Shown piece by piece: positions 1 to 12,500 of a DNA stretch of 64,000 bases (position 1 is its first letter; every line of letters begins with the position of its first letter). Location of the stretch: contig NC_065553.1 of assembly GCF_022605725.1 (NCBI RefSeq), positions 1-64,000 on the forward strand, read 5' to 3'. The notes under the pieces were generated by a model, which was given only the letters and a program-made list of their open reading frames with translations, searched no databases and was not told where the DNA came from. This DNA is from Anthonomus grandis grandis (Eukaryota; Arthropoda; Insecta; Coleoptera; Curculionidae). A program made the position numbers and the translations under genes.

Positions 1-229
1 ACATGGATCTTTCTAGGCACATAAACTCTTTATTTTATATTAAGAGATTTACTTTAACTTTCTGGACATTTTATGAAAACCCCTTTCTCCGTTCCTCCAA
101 GGTGACATATTATGATGACGCTAAATAGAACATTTTTCAGAAGAAATTATACTATAATTCTGTAATAAACTAATAGTCCCGAATCAGTTAATGACAAACA
201 ATTTAAAATTCCGAAATTGAAACAAAACA

Positions 230-466
230 CACACTCGCGGGGTCCGATACGAGCGTCGCGACGCCGTTTTAACAGACGTTTCGCGTCGTCAGTGCGCGTC
301 TAACTCCCGATGAACACGAAACCGGTGGTCGTAGGGGCAGAGAACGAACTAAAAAGACACGAACGAACTTTCGAAATTGTTTAAAGGAAATGCGTAAAAG
401 TGTTTACCGATTGCGAAACTGTTTGATACTACCGTAGATCTTCAAGAGATCACAAACGAGTTTTGG
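230..466 (+). other. Candidate untranslated first exon and promoter region
   Basis: This GC- and CpG-rich block stands out from very AT-rich flanks and ends in a perfect donor, TTTTGG|GTAAGT, with the intron starting at 467. An arthropod-type initiator TCAGT lies at 289-293 and a GGTCGT downstream-promoter-like motif at 327-332. The only ATG of note (310) opens a short reading frame (MNTKPVVVGAENE...) that stops within the exon, so I read this as 5' UTR with a short uORF. The next well-supported plus-strand acceptor is the GPCR exon at 48190. Linking the two is inference. Confidence 0.35.
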
Positions 467-1480
467 GTAAGTTTATCATTTATGGCCGTTTTTTTTTTTT
501 AATTTGTATGTTACCAGACCCGCATTATTTATACAGTGAAGTATTTTTAGCACAATAAAATGTTCATTTTATTATATTATGCGGTTTTAATTAGGCTGAA
601 AAGTTCAGACCACGTTCCCATCTTGCTTGACATTAAACTTCAAAAAATATTAAATATATCACAAAACAGTATTACTACTAATCAAAATTCTATATCTCAT
701 TCTAGACACTTTTTCAAAGTAAATCTTCAAAGTAAGTTTCATTCCCTTAGATCTGTTCATATCCTCTTATAACTCGGTATTTTCGTGATGTATGGGATGA
801 GAACATAACGCTAGTATAGTAAATTCGATATTAAAAAACAAAACATTTTTGAAGAAGAAAATCCATGTCCGGAGATACCCAAAAAATGTCTGTAAGTCTG
901 TCTTAGTTCGTTTTTTTAAAGCAATACGATGTTTTAAAAATCATGAAATTTAGATTTTTCAATTAATTATTTAATAACTACTTGTTTACTTTTGAAACCC
1001 CATAACTTTCATAAGTTTATGTTGTTTAACCAGTTAGCAGCCCATCAGAGCAAACTTTTTGCCTTCAATTTTCTCGAAAACCATCGTTCTGGGCGATGTG
1101 CAACAAGAGTACCTTTTTTGTAGGAAAAAGTATGTAGTTTTTAAAAAATGAACCCACGTTGCGAAGAAAATAATCTAAAAAAAGTTATTCACGAATTAAC
1201 CCCCTACCCTTGCAAAAACTACCCTTTCCGATTTTCCAAATTATTTTTCAGTATCACCATTTGATTTTGGGTCAAAATTTATGGCAGAGGATTTTTTTTC
1301 GAAATTTTATCTCGTTTTTTAAGCCTACAATTTCAAAAAACTGTTTTTTAAATTTACCCTTTCAGTGCCCCTAACTCCCTTAATATGCATTTTCCGTCCT
1401 ATAGTTATAGGAACTTTTTTTTAAATTTTTAGGAGTACTATCACCCCCCGAATTTTTTTACACCATTTCAATGACACCCT
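467..1480. other. No gene seen
   Basis: AT-rich sequence without a supportable gene. Position 733-810 is a dispersed repeat (see its own entry). The right edge, around 1480, carries an ACACCCTGTAT end like those of mariner-type elements elsewhere in the window. Confidence 0.6.
733..810 (+). repeat. Dispersed repeat, copy 1
   Basis: About 75 bp resembling TTTCATTCCCTTAGATCTG followed by a TCGGTATTTTCGTGATGTAT block recurs in the same orientation at 4045-4122 with a few substitutions. No coding potential is seen. Confidence 0.7.
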
Positions 1481-1489
1481 GTATGTTAT

Positions 1490-3470
1490 GGTCTGGCTAT
1501 GGAATATTTACCTTAGATTTAGTTTCTCTGCAGTAACGTGGAGCTGTTTTGTTTGCAGATACGTCAAAATTTGAAGCAGCTGCTACAACTTTGTTGTCCT
1601 TCCGTTGAACAACTACAACATCTTGACATGCACACAGGAGCCTCTTTTTTCAGTTTTCCATTCTTGCTTTGACCTTAGTGGGCTATTTTCTACTCGATTT
1701 TCACGTAAAGTACCTGTGGCACAGTAACCATCCTGAGACAATCCACTAAGTAATTTTAATTCTTCATTTGGTGGTATTTTATAGTGGCGAAGTGTGAACT
1801 TTTTTTTCGGGTAGACAAACAATAAAAATCGATGATTAGAAAAAAAATTGTATTTAATATTATTCACTTTAAAATTAAATAGTGAATGTTAATGAACAAA
1901 ATATTAACTCAGAGAGAAAAATTATGCAGTGATATAAAAAAGAAAAAAATAATAATAGATAGCATAAAAATAAATACTACTTACAAAATACACAATCAAA
2001 ATACAATTGCTAACAGTCGTTCATAAATAACCACTGAAATATCCACTAACAAAACTCTTTTCTAAATTTCTTTACACCCAAAAATAAAAATACTACTTAT
2101 TATTAAATTACAATAGTACGCGCCTGTATCAAATGCCAAATGCAGATTCATCAAAACAAAACTGAAGATGTATTGTAGCCGACTAGATCAAGCATGTCTG
2201 TAAACAATAACCTTCAATAGCATAATAAAATAGCTGGTCGACTTCGATAGACAAAAGCTCGAATGTCTTTCCCGCGAGTAAATTTCGCAGACGTAATAGG
2301 CTGAAATCATGTTTAGATACTATATAATAATAGTAAGGAGAGCGACTACGTCCTGTGTTAATTTTTTTTTTTAATTTTAATTCAACAATTATATGAAATA
2401 ATTACGTGATAAATTAATGACAAATAACTGGATAATTTTGGGTAGACAGTGTCTACCTTGTCTACTCGTACGCTTCGCCACTCCTATTCCATATTCTTTA
2501 CTCTCATAATAAGTTAAATTATTTTGTTTGCCCATATAAATATCAAAAGCTAAAAGATACCCATTCTGGTACAAAGAGCCCAGTTTTTGAACCCAAATCT
2601 TATGGGCTTCCCCCTAATAAATTGTTTCGCCTAATGTTTTCCATAATAAGGAATCATGCTCTCATCAATACTTAGTTTTTCAGCAAGACCTCCGTATTAA
2701 TTTTCATTTAGCCGCCCAATAACCGGTCGAAGCTTATAAAGTCTATCATCCTTGTCTATTTTGGAATTATCGTTCATGTGCAAATTCCATAATATTATCT
2801 CAAAACGGTTCAGGCGAATACTTTCTGCTAATATTTTTGGAATATCATTATTAGCTCCCCAATACATTCGTTTGTTTGGATATTTAGCATACCCAGAAAG
2901 AGCTAAAGCACCAAATACAACATACAGTTCGTCATGTCATAAATTTAAATTTAATTTTTTTTGAGATGCATACAGATTTGTTTGGGTACCAATATGTTCA
3001 CACATCGTTGCATCAAAAAAAAGTTGAAAAAAATGTTAGTGGGGAAGTAATATTCACTAAATCAGCTGATGGCTGCTCGGGGACACACCTGGAATTTATA
3101 ATAAAAGACGGCTCTTCGATATTCCAATTCCGTAATGTTTGAGTTGATTTTCCAAGCTGTTTTTTCTTTGTTGAGGTTTCTGGTTGTGTTTTAGTTTTTT
3201 TTACAAAATGAAAAAGAGGAAGGTCATCTTCGGAATCATATTCTGCTGGCCTTCTGGTGTAAATAACTGCTGCGCATTCTGTTCTCAATATTGCCGCTCC
3301 CAAATGGTTTGGATTAGCCTCATATTCATCATCCGATTTATCGCTGTTTTCATCCGTTAAAGCACCGTCATCGGGAGGAATTAAGTAAATGGAGGCTCAT
3401 CATCTTCTAATTCTAGCAGTAATTAATGAAGACTCAATCTGAAAACAAACCGAACTTCAGTGGCTAAAAT
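1490..3470 (-). pseudogene. piggyBac-type transposase relic
   Basis: Read on the minus strand, several frames together give a piggyBac transposase. An acidic N-terminus with DDGALTDEN and YDSEDDLPLFHFVKK lies at about 3440-3013. The body then carries YAKYPNKRMYWG, LAESIRLNRFEIIL and LSIDESMIPYYGKH, where the Asp of IDES is the first catalytic residue, followed by RFGFKNWALC and YMGKQNNLTYYESKEYGIG down to 2389. The C-terminal part at 1867-1490 has CATGTLRENRVENSPL and KDNKVVAAASNFD. The region carrying the second catalytic Asp (FDNFFTS in the family) is interrupted by about 520 bp of unrelated sequence (1868-2388). The third Asp region is missing beyond 1490. Stops and frameshifts are frequent, so this is a dead copy. 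No terminal repeats were found. Confidence 0.85.
1868..2388. mobile_element. Insertion splitting the piggyBac relic
   Basis: About 520 bp of AT-rich non-coding sequence separates two parts of the piggyBac reading that should be nearly adjacent. It is probably a later non-autonomous insertion. I could not find clear terminal repeats or a target duplication, so an old local rearrangement is possible. Confidence 0.4.
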
Positions 3471-3479
3471 GCATGACGT

Positions 3480-4300
3480 CCCTCAAAAGGGACGGAAAGA
3501 ACGGAAAAATTTTAAGTCGTATTAGGCAAAAATTTGTTAAAATTTTATTATAAGATAAAGACATATACAAAATTAAATGCCTTGTTTTTGATTTTAACCA
3601 AATTTTATGGCGTTAAGTTTCAAAATATTACTTAAAAATAAAACTTACCCGCCACGTGCTGTTGTGTATAAACTAGGGTCCATGCTGTTTTCCTACTACA
3701 AATTAAAATACAATATGGCACTGGAGTACGACTAGCTCGTCCAAAGTTCGTCAACAGACTACCGAAGTAAATAAAAATAATATCTTAATGTCTATTCCTG
3801 CAAGTTGACAAGCGGTGTGGCCATATTTAAGAGAGTCCCTTATGGGGGACTATATGCACTAATGGGTTAACCTCCCGTGACCTTGACTTGTCCTTGTGCG
3901 TTTTTCAAATTCAGAAAAAATGGATTTTCGTTGAAAAAATTCAATACAGGGGGAATATACCCGATGAATGAAAAATATCAAACTGTAGAAGTCGATATCT
4001 TGGCTCTATGAACTCGTCTAGTTTCGTCCTGGTGAATCTAATGAGTTTCATTCCCTCAGATCTGCTCATATCCTCTTATATTCCGGTATTTTCGTGATGT
4101 ATGGGATAAGATGATGATATCTCCCATAAACTTTTTATAAAAATCTCTTAAAACATAATAATTTTAGAGGAAAAAGTTTCTCTTCTAACCTAAACATTTT
4201 TGAGTAAAAAGTATAATTTTTTTGAGTTTTATTTTATATCGTTGGTTTCGTTTTGTCCAACGTTGTATATGCCCAATTGAAAGCGAGTATACACGCCTGG
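3480..4300. other. No gene seen
   Basis: AT-rich sequence without recognisable coding, apart from copy 2 of a dispersed repeat at 4045-4122. Confidence 0.6.
4045..4122 (+). repeat. Dispersed repeat, copy 2
   Basis: Same-orientation partner of 733-810. The shared core is GGTATTTTCGTGATGTATGG. Confidence 0.7.
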
Positions 4301-4479
4301 CAAACTGAAGTCTTAAGTGCAATATAGTATTTCAAAAACGCAAGATTCTAGCTCTCTTAACAGCTCAGATCTTGCATCTTTAGGGCTCTTTTTATCATTT
4401 GCAAAATTGCGATCATTATGTGAATTTTCAAAGTGCTATCTTTCTCTTATTTCTACTCGTATCTCTTTATAACCCAACT

Positions 4480-4715
4480 TAAAATTACTCAAACCAGTTA
4501 ATAATAATAGAAAATTAGATGCATACGAAAGCTTAGCAATTTTAAAAAATCAAAATACCATTCTCAACATCGATAAAGGTCTAATCCTTTATAGTCAATT
4601 CTATAGTTTAGTTAATGCTAAAGATTTGTTCGGCCATGCTTCTTTGCACTTTTTGCTCTATTGGTTACATCCTTAGTATATAAGGCCACTTGTAGGTAGT
4701 TTTAATTTAGTTTTA
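4480..4715 (+). pseudogene. Possible Penelope-like element C-terminus
   Basis: One plus-strand frame reads NNRKLDAYESLAILKNQ, then NTILNIDKGLILYSQF and YSLV. This matches the pattern following the GIY-YIG nuclease in Penelope-like retroelements (K-L-D-x-x-E-x-x-x-I-x-K, then L-L-N and a terminal S-P-L-F/L-S-type run). The GIY-YIG core and the RT were not found upstream, so only the extreme end would survive. The degenerate hammerhead-like motif immediately downstream (4718-4764) supports the assignment, because Penelope-like elements carry hammerheads in their terminal repeats. The call rests on a short peptide and is tentative. Confidence 0.45.
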
Positions 4716-4717
4716 AT

Positions 4718-4764
4718 ATTCTCCCAAAGATGCTAACTTCGTTAGCAAAACACGTGTCGAGAGT
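4718..4764 (+). ncRNA. Degenerate type I hammerhead-like ribozyme motif
   Basis: Helix I: TCTC (4720-4723) pairs with GAGA (4759-4762), extendable by two pairs. Core 1 is CCAAAGA where CTGATGA is expected (4 of 7 match). Helix II is a perfect TGCTAAC/GTTAGCA with a TTC loop. Core 2 is AAAAC instead of GAAAC. It is followed by an ACGT loop and the GTC cleavage triplet (4756-4758) exactly before the helix I 3' strand. The geometry is complete but the core is mutated, so it is probably inactive. Confidence 0.55.
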
Positions 4765-4769
4765 AAAAT

Positions 4770-5640
4770 AAAGAGTTTTAGTTAGTGGTAAAACTGTCTC
4801 GTAATTTGAGTGCCACACCAAACTGTTATATCTACGTTTTTTCCCTGTAATATATGCTACATTTTTTAGTTAACGGGAGAGAACTACAACTTCGAGCTCT
4901 GAAGCTGGATTAACAATAATTCGAAACGTTGACTAGGAACAAATAGTGTTCTTCTTTCTAGGGTCTTTAAATCTGAATTACTTAACTGCGAAATAATTTG
5001 AGTTTGTCAATAATACTATTGTCGTTTATTGCAAATTGTGAATTGCGATTCTCACATTTTAATCATATAACGTTAATAAACGGTTGCCATTTTTTTTCAA
5101 CGTAATTTATTAATATTTCCATATCCCTGCTGTCAGCCGTAACGAAATCTAATCAAGCAGGTCGTTAATTAATTATTTCCGCGGATAATTAACCAAAACG
5201 ATAAGGCGGATTAGATTGTTTTTTGATGGGCGACAGAAAAACCATATTTGCGTGGGGAATAAATCTCATCGTATTTTATCTCCAGTGCGTCACCGCTGTG
5301 ATTTTTTTTTATGTTTAAACAAAATCTAACAAAATAGGGGGCGTTAGTTTTGATAATTTTTTTACATTTAAGGGTTAAAGTTAATGTAAGATTTCACATA
5401 TATCCCAGTCAGTGCCTTGTCTCTATTATCAAAATATGCATGTTTACATACAAGACGATTCGGAATTTGAATATGTAAATAAACACGAACTGATATTAAA
5501 ATAAGTCAATAAATTACCACTATAATTAATCAGTTAATAGATAATATACGAAAATGAAAGATAAATAATTTAAGAATATTTTGTTAAAATTTAAAGTAAT
5601 ATATAAATTTCTTTGACTACTGTGAATCTTTTTAAAATGA
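4770..5640. other. No gene seen
   Basis: AT-rich sequence. An ATAAAG poly(A)-like signal just upstream (about 4768) may end the Penelope-like copy. Nothing else is supportable. Confidence 0.55.
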
Positions 5641-5689
5641 ATTTAGACATAACTTTTGGGATGCACTGTATACCTATATATTTTTTGAT

Positions 5690-6100
5690 TTGACCAACTT
5701 TAAAAATTCTCAAAATTTCTACCTACTTTTGGCCAAAATCCAAAAAAAGGCCCACGACTTCTTTTTTAAAAAAAATTAAATGTACTTTTTATTTTGTATT
5801 TAAAGGAATCATCAACTGTAAAAATTAAAAAAAAATCATTTTTTTTACTGATCACAGCTCTCAATATTCCAAACAACTTTTATGTAAGCCATATTTTCCT
5901 TAAGCCAATAATTTTTTGAAAAAAATAAATAAAGTGTAAATTATTGAAAAATTTCCATAGCAGTACATTTTTACAGATTCTTCTATTTTCAGCTTGCTTC
6001 ACTGTATAATTGTAATAATAAATTGACAGTATTTTTTCAAAATAAGTAATTGCGTGTCCACAATTTCTAAATATCAGCACACTTAAACAATTGCTAATGC
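5690..6100 (+). repeat. Dispersed repeat, direct copy 1
   Basis: This resembles 8010-8350 in the same orientation. Shared blocks include ACTTTTTATTTT-TATTTAAAG and, further on, ATTTCCAT-GCAGTACA. Divergence is high. No protein is recognised. Confidence 0.5.
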
Positions 6101-6683
6101 GGATAAACCGGAAGTGAACAAAAATATTTTTATATGTAAATTAATTAAGCTTATATCCAAAAAAAAAAAGTGGTTGTTGTATCACCCGGTATAATAGCAA
6201 AAGCTTTGTAACCAATAAATTTGGAAAAAAATGGTTCATATCATGGGTATTATCATGTTTTACTAACTTTTTTTATTAATAAAATCTCCTACTCTATGAG
6301 AAATAAAATCAAATTTTGCTTTTATTGATCATACCTACTCACCACCCAATTTAACAAAATATATTGCAATATGCCTGAAATATCCCACAAATGCGCGATA
6401 TATCATGCAAAAGCAATATTCCTAGCATATGTTTAACACATAATAGATTTAAATTATGAGTTTAATTTTCAAAATTTCTTTTGTGGATGGTAATATCTAC
6501 ATTTAATCGAATATACAGTGCGGCTCTTAATTGTCCCCCTCCTTTTATCTTTTGAATGCGTTTATATAAAAAATTGAAATTTGGTACACATTATAAGCAA
6601 CATAAATGCTACTTAAGTCATTACTTCTACCCATAGCAAATTATCATCCAAAAATTATTTCAAATGCCTGGAATATATATATG

Positions 6684-7998
6684 CCTGGCCAAAAGTAGAT
6701 AGACAAATGGTTTTTTAAAAAAATCAAAGGAACTAAAAATTTTATAATAAAAATATTTAAGTATATTATGTACAACATAAACAAGTATAAAAATAATAAA
6801 ACATTGTTTAAAAACAATCACCTAATTTAAATATACGCTGGACAAAAGTAGATAGACAAATTTAAAAAATAACCAATACTCTTTTTTTTCGAAGTATTTT
6901 TTTTAATTACAAACTAAACCCTCTACAATATTAGTATTTTGTAAAATACCCATTATTGTCTATTACAGCATGACATCTACGTGGCATTGATTTAATAAGA
7001 TTGTCTATGAGTTTAAAACCAATATTTTTCCATTTCTGTTGCAACCGTTCGAATAATTCATCTTTATTTGAATAGTTTGTATCCTTTAAATATGGTATTT
7101 TTTCTTCTTCGAAAAACTGCTTCATAATTTTGGAGAAATGCTTCGGGTCATTATCTTGCTGGAATTGGAATCTCAATGGTAAATTGTCTTCGACATAGGG
7201 CAAGATAACATCTCTGAGAATATCCCTGTACCTACATAAACCTGTCCATTATGCCCTCTATGCGATGTAACGAGCCCATTCCATAACCTGAGAAGCAACC
7301 CCAAACCATCACTGATCCATCTCCATGCTTAACTGTGGGTTTTGTATACTTGGGATTCAAACGCTGGCCAGAAGGACGTCTCCATCAACATATTAAATTC
7401 CATCGGAATTAAACTTCGATTCGTCGCTCCAGCAAACAGGTTTCCATTCATGCTTTGTCCAGTGTATATGCTGACGAGCAAATTCCAATCGGGCTAAGCG
7501 ATTCTTTTTTGAAAGCAATGGTTTTTTTGCTGGCCTACGTGCAAATAGATTTTCTTCTACCAACCTTCGTCTTATAGTCCTTGAGGACACATTACAAATC
7601 CCTAGAGCCTGTAACTCTATCTGAATTTGACTAGAAGTCATGAAAGCGTTATTCTGTCTAATTTGTTTTAATTTGCGTACAGCTCTAATGTCCATTTTTT
7701 TTGGTCGACCAGATTTATTTTTTGGCTCTAATGATCCTGTCCTTTCATATCTTTTGATAATTGCCCAAACAGCTTTTCTTTTAACATCAAATCTACGAGC
7801 AATATCAATTTGACGATCACCCGCATGATATGCATTGATAATGCGTTGTCTTAAATCAAGAGAGAAACTATTTCCCCGTGGCATGTTGCACCTTGAGTTA
7901 AAGAGAAGCAATACTATACTAATTTTATTTTATAAATATCTAGACAAAAAAATAATTCCATAATTGTTTTTGTCTATCTACTTTTGACCACTACTGTA
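6684..7998 (-). mobile_element. Tc1-type DNA transposon
   Basis: The terminal inverted repeats match as GG-CAAAAGTAGATAGACAAA: left at 6684-6708, right (reverse complement) at 7968-7998, where the end reads CTACTGTA as in Tc1 elements. A second copy of the left repeat in the same orientation lies at 6834-6860, 154 bp inside the first. The element encloses a broken Tc1 transposase on the minus strand. The left outer end lacks the expected CAGT start and merges into a TATATATA run, so the left target duplication cannot be defined. Confidence 0.85.
6931..7911 (-). pseudogene. Tc1-family transposase, broken
   Basis: The first part (7911-7393) starts at MPRGNSFSLDLRQRI at 7884 and holds two helix-turn-helix units. 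The first is near GDRQIDIARRFDVKRKAVW. The second begins near FMTSSQIQIEL and ends at TIRRRLVEENLFARR, after a GRPKK hook-like motif. The first catalytic Asp is in CWSDESKFN. The middle (7392-7204) reads on in other frames with KYTKPTVKHGDGSVMVWGCF. The last part (7203-6931) has the second Asp in FQQDNDPKH. The third catalytic motif (SPDLNPIE in the family) has been deleted, so the DDE triad is incomplete. At least two frameshifts are present. Confidence 0.9.
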
Positions 7999-8009
7999 TT
8001 TTATTTAAT

Positions 8010-8350
8010 CAAATTTTAAAATTTCCAACCAGATATCGGAAAAATCCAATAAAAGAACATAAATTATGTTCGAACATATTTCTTGAAAGAACATATAAAA
8101 TACTTTTTATTTTATATTTAAAGAAGGCATTATTTACTAACGTAAAAAAATTAAAATATCTCATCTATTTTAAGAAACTTGCCTATTTTGGATTTGACAT
8201 TTTTTCCACCTTATGAAAATGAGCATTTTTTTTAACATTTTGTGTTTTTATGCATGTATATTTTTTAAAACATTTCCATTGCAGTACACCCCTATGGTTC
8301 GATTAACTACAAAAAAAATAATATTTCAGGCTTTAACTGTGATTATTTAT
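8010..8350 (+). repeat. Dispersed repeat, direct copy 2
   Basis: Diverged direct partner of 5690-6100, beginning just right of the Tc1 element. The Tc1 copy may have inserted beside or into this repeat. Confidence 0.5.
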
Positions 8351-9520
8351 TTTTTTTCATTCAAGAAAAATTTACGATTCCTATGAAATGATAAATTGAT
8401 AATTCTGATCTATGGTTGACCCAATTACTTGGGCAAAATAACGTTTGCAGATAACTCACGACGCATATTTAACTGAATTTTTTACGTAAGCTTCGATAAA
8501 AATGATCATTCAATTTATATTTCTGGTTTACGTACGTTTATTAAACGAGTAAAAAAACGTAAATTCACAAAAACAAATTAAAATCATATACCTTTGCTCC
8601 GTTTTATTGTATTCCCAATAAAACGTCAATATGGCAGGTATGTATCTATATCAAAGCGCCCGTAGTCAGTGCATTTTATTGCAGATTTTTATCATGTTTA
8701 CGCGAGGAATATTGCATTTTACTTTTCAAATTTCTCTTTATTTCCGCGACAGAAATAGTTTAGGGTCCGGTTTTAATATATTGCCTTGATGCGCGTTTTA
8801 AAAAAATTCCTTTACGGTATTTTATTATTTACTTAAAACGTTTTACGAGCGGAGGCGTTAAACATGCACTGCACAAAAAAAAGCATCAGTAATAGATATT
8901 TTCCAAATATTTGCTGCGAAGCGTTTATTTGTTTTTCCAAAATTACAGACTGTCGAAAAAAAAAAGGAATAAACGGGGCTTAAAACTCTTATGAATTACA
9001 CGGGTTTTGGAAGAGTTTGGTAGCAAGAAAATCAAATATTTTCATTGAAGGCTCTCCAATCAATCAATGTGTCAAAAATTACGTACAATTTATTATCATC
9101 TTATTACAATCGTCTGGGATTCTTGAGTCTGATATCTGATGCTAAAAAATTAGTAGAATGTCCACTTTTTGAGTTTCTACCGCAACTCGTACTTCAGATA
9201 TGGCATGGATCCTCTTATAAAGTTACTTGTATGACATAGTTGGAGCTACTGTAGTTCAGAAGCATAATTTTGTTACGATCGACTAGAATTCTTGAGCCTG
9301 CAATAGTGAAACATGTGAAAAGATTGATAGAAAGTCAAAATATCAATTTACTTCTTCCTGACTCTATTTTTACTCTGATCATTCTTTATATCCAATCTTA
9401 TCAAGATGTGAACTGTATGGAGTTGCAGAAAAACTACAGAAGGATCACCTAAGTTCTTTTGCCAATGAAGATATTTTTCACCATTCTCAATAATTTCTTA
9501 AGCATTAAGTAATTAAAAAA
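8351..9520. other. No gene seen
   Basis: AT-rich. Two short open stretches around 9045-9452 share a weak internal similarity (ATTCTTGAG followed by an AAAAGATTGATAGAA-like block) but no recognisable protein. Confidence 0.5.
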
Positions 9521-9529
9521 AAAAAGAAA

Positions 9530-12500
9530 AAACTTGTCTAAATGAAACGATAAATTAATAGAGAAATTGCTTGGAATAATAAAAAACAGAAATTATTCAT
9601 GATGCACTAAATAATATGTCCAAATTAACTAAATGTTGACAAGATGGTGAATGTATTCTGGCCTTAATTTATAAACATAGTTGATTGTCAATTAATCATT
9701 GTATCTATTGTATACGTTTTTTATGTTTAGTTTTGATTTTTATAACTTAGGCTTGTATTTATAATTACTACTGTTAATACTTTTAACCTTCCGGTAGTAT
9801 TTTGGAAAGGACGCTCGCATGCGAACTCAGAGTCCGCAGCCTTCAAATGTGCATATTTCTAAAAATTATTGGCAATAAAAGTTAATTTTTATTTATTTTA
9901 AAATTTTATTCATCGAATACATTGATTTTGGCATTTTAACAAAACTTATTGCTACAAAAAAATTAAAAAATAAACATTTAACAACACATAAAAACTTTCT
10001 AATTTTTCTTTTCGTGCCTGTAATAAAAAAATATTATCTTTAAATTTATTCGCAATAATTGAAGAGAATTCAATCTTTACTTTTGGATTATATACCTATG
10101 GTCACAGTCAAGAGTCTGAGTAATGAACTATATGCATGAATTTCTCCTTTTCTAAATCAAACTTCTACTCTTGGACTATATATATGTATCTATAGTTCAG
10201 GTGTGCCTGTAATAAAAAAATATTATTATTTTTAAATTTCTTTGCAATAATTGAAGAAAATTCAATCTTTACTCTTGCATTATATACCTACGGTCACAGT
10301 CAAGAGTCTGAGTAATGAACTATATGCATGATTTTCTACTTTTCTTAATCAAACTTCTACTCTTGGACTATATATGTGTCTATAGTCCAGGTGTGCCTGT
10401 AATAAAAAAATAATTACTTGCATGAATTTCCTTGCAAAAATTGAAGAGAATTCAATCTTTACTCTTGGATTATATGCCTACGGTCACAGTCAAGAGTCTG
10501 AATAATTAAATACACTAATAACAAATAGTATCATTTTACACAATCGACCCCAATATTTCAGCTGAGATGGAGAATCATTTTAAAAAATTGGTTATATGTT
10601 CATATTTTGGGTTTCTGAAAAGAAAGAAATTTTTATTTGTTGTGTATTTTTTTGTCCCGTTTGGTCAGCTGTTGGTAGTTATTTTTATCTCTGTCAAGCA
10701 TTAAACTCTGTGTCTAAAAACAAAAGACTATAAAGATAATTAAATAAATATATAATTTTTTTGGTGGGAATCTTGATTAATAAATAATAAAATATAAAAA
10801 ATTACTTAAAGTGTTTTAAAAGAAATTAAAAAGAATTTTCAATTGCATGGAAGGAACAATAAAATAATGGAAAAAATATGTTGGCAAAATGGTAAATGTG
10901 CCGTGAGAATCTTGATTGATTGATTCACCATTAGAACAGGATTGTGGCAAACTGGTTTTTCCCATTATTCTATGATTTCTTCCTGACAGTAGAGGATATT
11001 TTTTTATTTTGTCCAAGTCATTTTTCTCAGAATGTCAATTCTGGTATCAAAATCCGCTTAATTGCCTGGAAAACATAAACATTTACTAATAGGGTATTGG
11101 AGTGAAAAAATAAAAAAATACTTTAGACGCTTAAAAAAAGAAATGAAAAATCCTGGACTGGCTGGAAGAAACAATAAATTAATCGAGAAATTATGTGTGC
11201 CACGCCCTTTTTTTTGGAACAATCCAACTGCCTGGAATAATAAAAAACACAATTAACTAAATATTGACAAAATGGTGAATGTGGCCTGGCCTTTATTTAT
11301 AAACTAAGTGGATTGTCAATGAATCTTTGTATCTATGGTATAAGTTTTTTATGTTTAATTTATTGATTTTTATAACTTGAGGTTGTATGTACTTAGTTAC
11401 TTACACACAATTACTACTATTAATACTAACCAATTTTGTATTGGGCTTGAACAGTTGATACATTTTTTTTAATATAACATATTTTGTAATAAAAGGAAAA
11501 AAATTAATTAAATACTTTTTTGGATATTATGGTAAATTTACAACGAATAACTGGAATTTTATTGTAGATAAATTGAGTCATAGATACACTTTGACTATTT
11601 GACAGTTAATGAACGCATATCTCGATTTTCCTAGCCGGTAGCTTAAGCATACTTTTTCTTGGACTGCCTGGAAGAAACAAAGAATTTATCATATAAGAAA
11701 TAATCTTTTTATGTTTTCGCTTTATTGCCATTTATATAGCTTTATTTTTTTACCATTTCTATTGTTTCTTCCAAGCAGATGAGGGTTTTATTTTATTTCT
11801 CCCAATTAATTTTTAATTTCTCTCGGACGCTCAAGATCACCTCAATTATCTGGAAAAACATGAAAATTCACCTATATTGTATTAGAGTGCCTGGAAAAAA
11901 ATAAAAAATGACTTTAAGTGCTTAATGATAGTGACAAAATGGCGAATGTGTCATGGGAATCTTTAATGATTATATGTTCATATAATCAATACCATACCAG
12001 ATGGTTGATTCATACCAGAAAAGAGGTTTTGCATACTGGTTTTTTTTAATTATTCTATTTTTTCTTCCAGGCAGTTGAGGTGTTATGTCATTTCTTTGAA
12101 GTAATTATTCTTAATCAAATATGGTATTAAAATTTGCTCAATTGCCTGGTTAAACATGAAAATTCATTCATATGATATGGAAGTGCCTGGAATTTCGTCA
12201 AATGCTTTAAAGAATTAAAAAAAAAACATAAGCTGTCTGGAAGAACAAGTAAATTAAAGGGAAAAATATGCGTACCCTTTTTTTTAGATGACTCCAACTG
12301 CCTGGAATAAAAAAAACTCATTATTGAAATTGAAACATTTGAAATTGATAAAATGGTGAATGTGCCATGGCCTTCATTTATACAATAAGTTGATTGTCGA
12401 TGAAGCTTTGTATGATTTAAAAAAAAAAAATTATGCTTAATTTTGTTTTACTTGAGCTTGTATTAAGTTACTTACTCAATTTTATATTGGGCTATTTTAC

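Noticed and set aside
11058..11256. Opposite open frames of 64 codons on both strands
   Set aside because: Both lie within the 1.1-kb repeat unit and are not preserved in its other copies.
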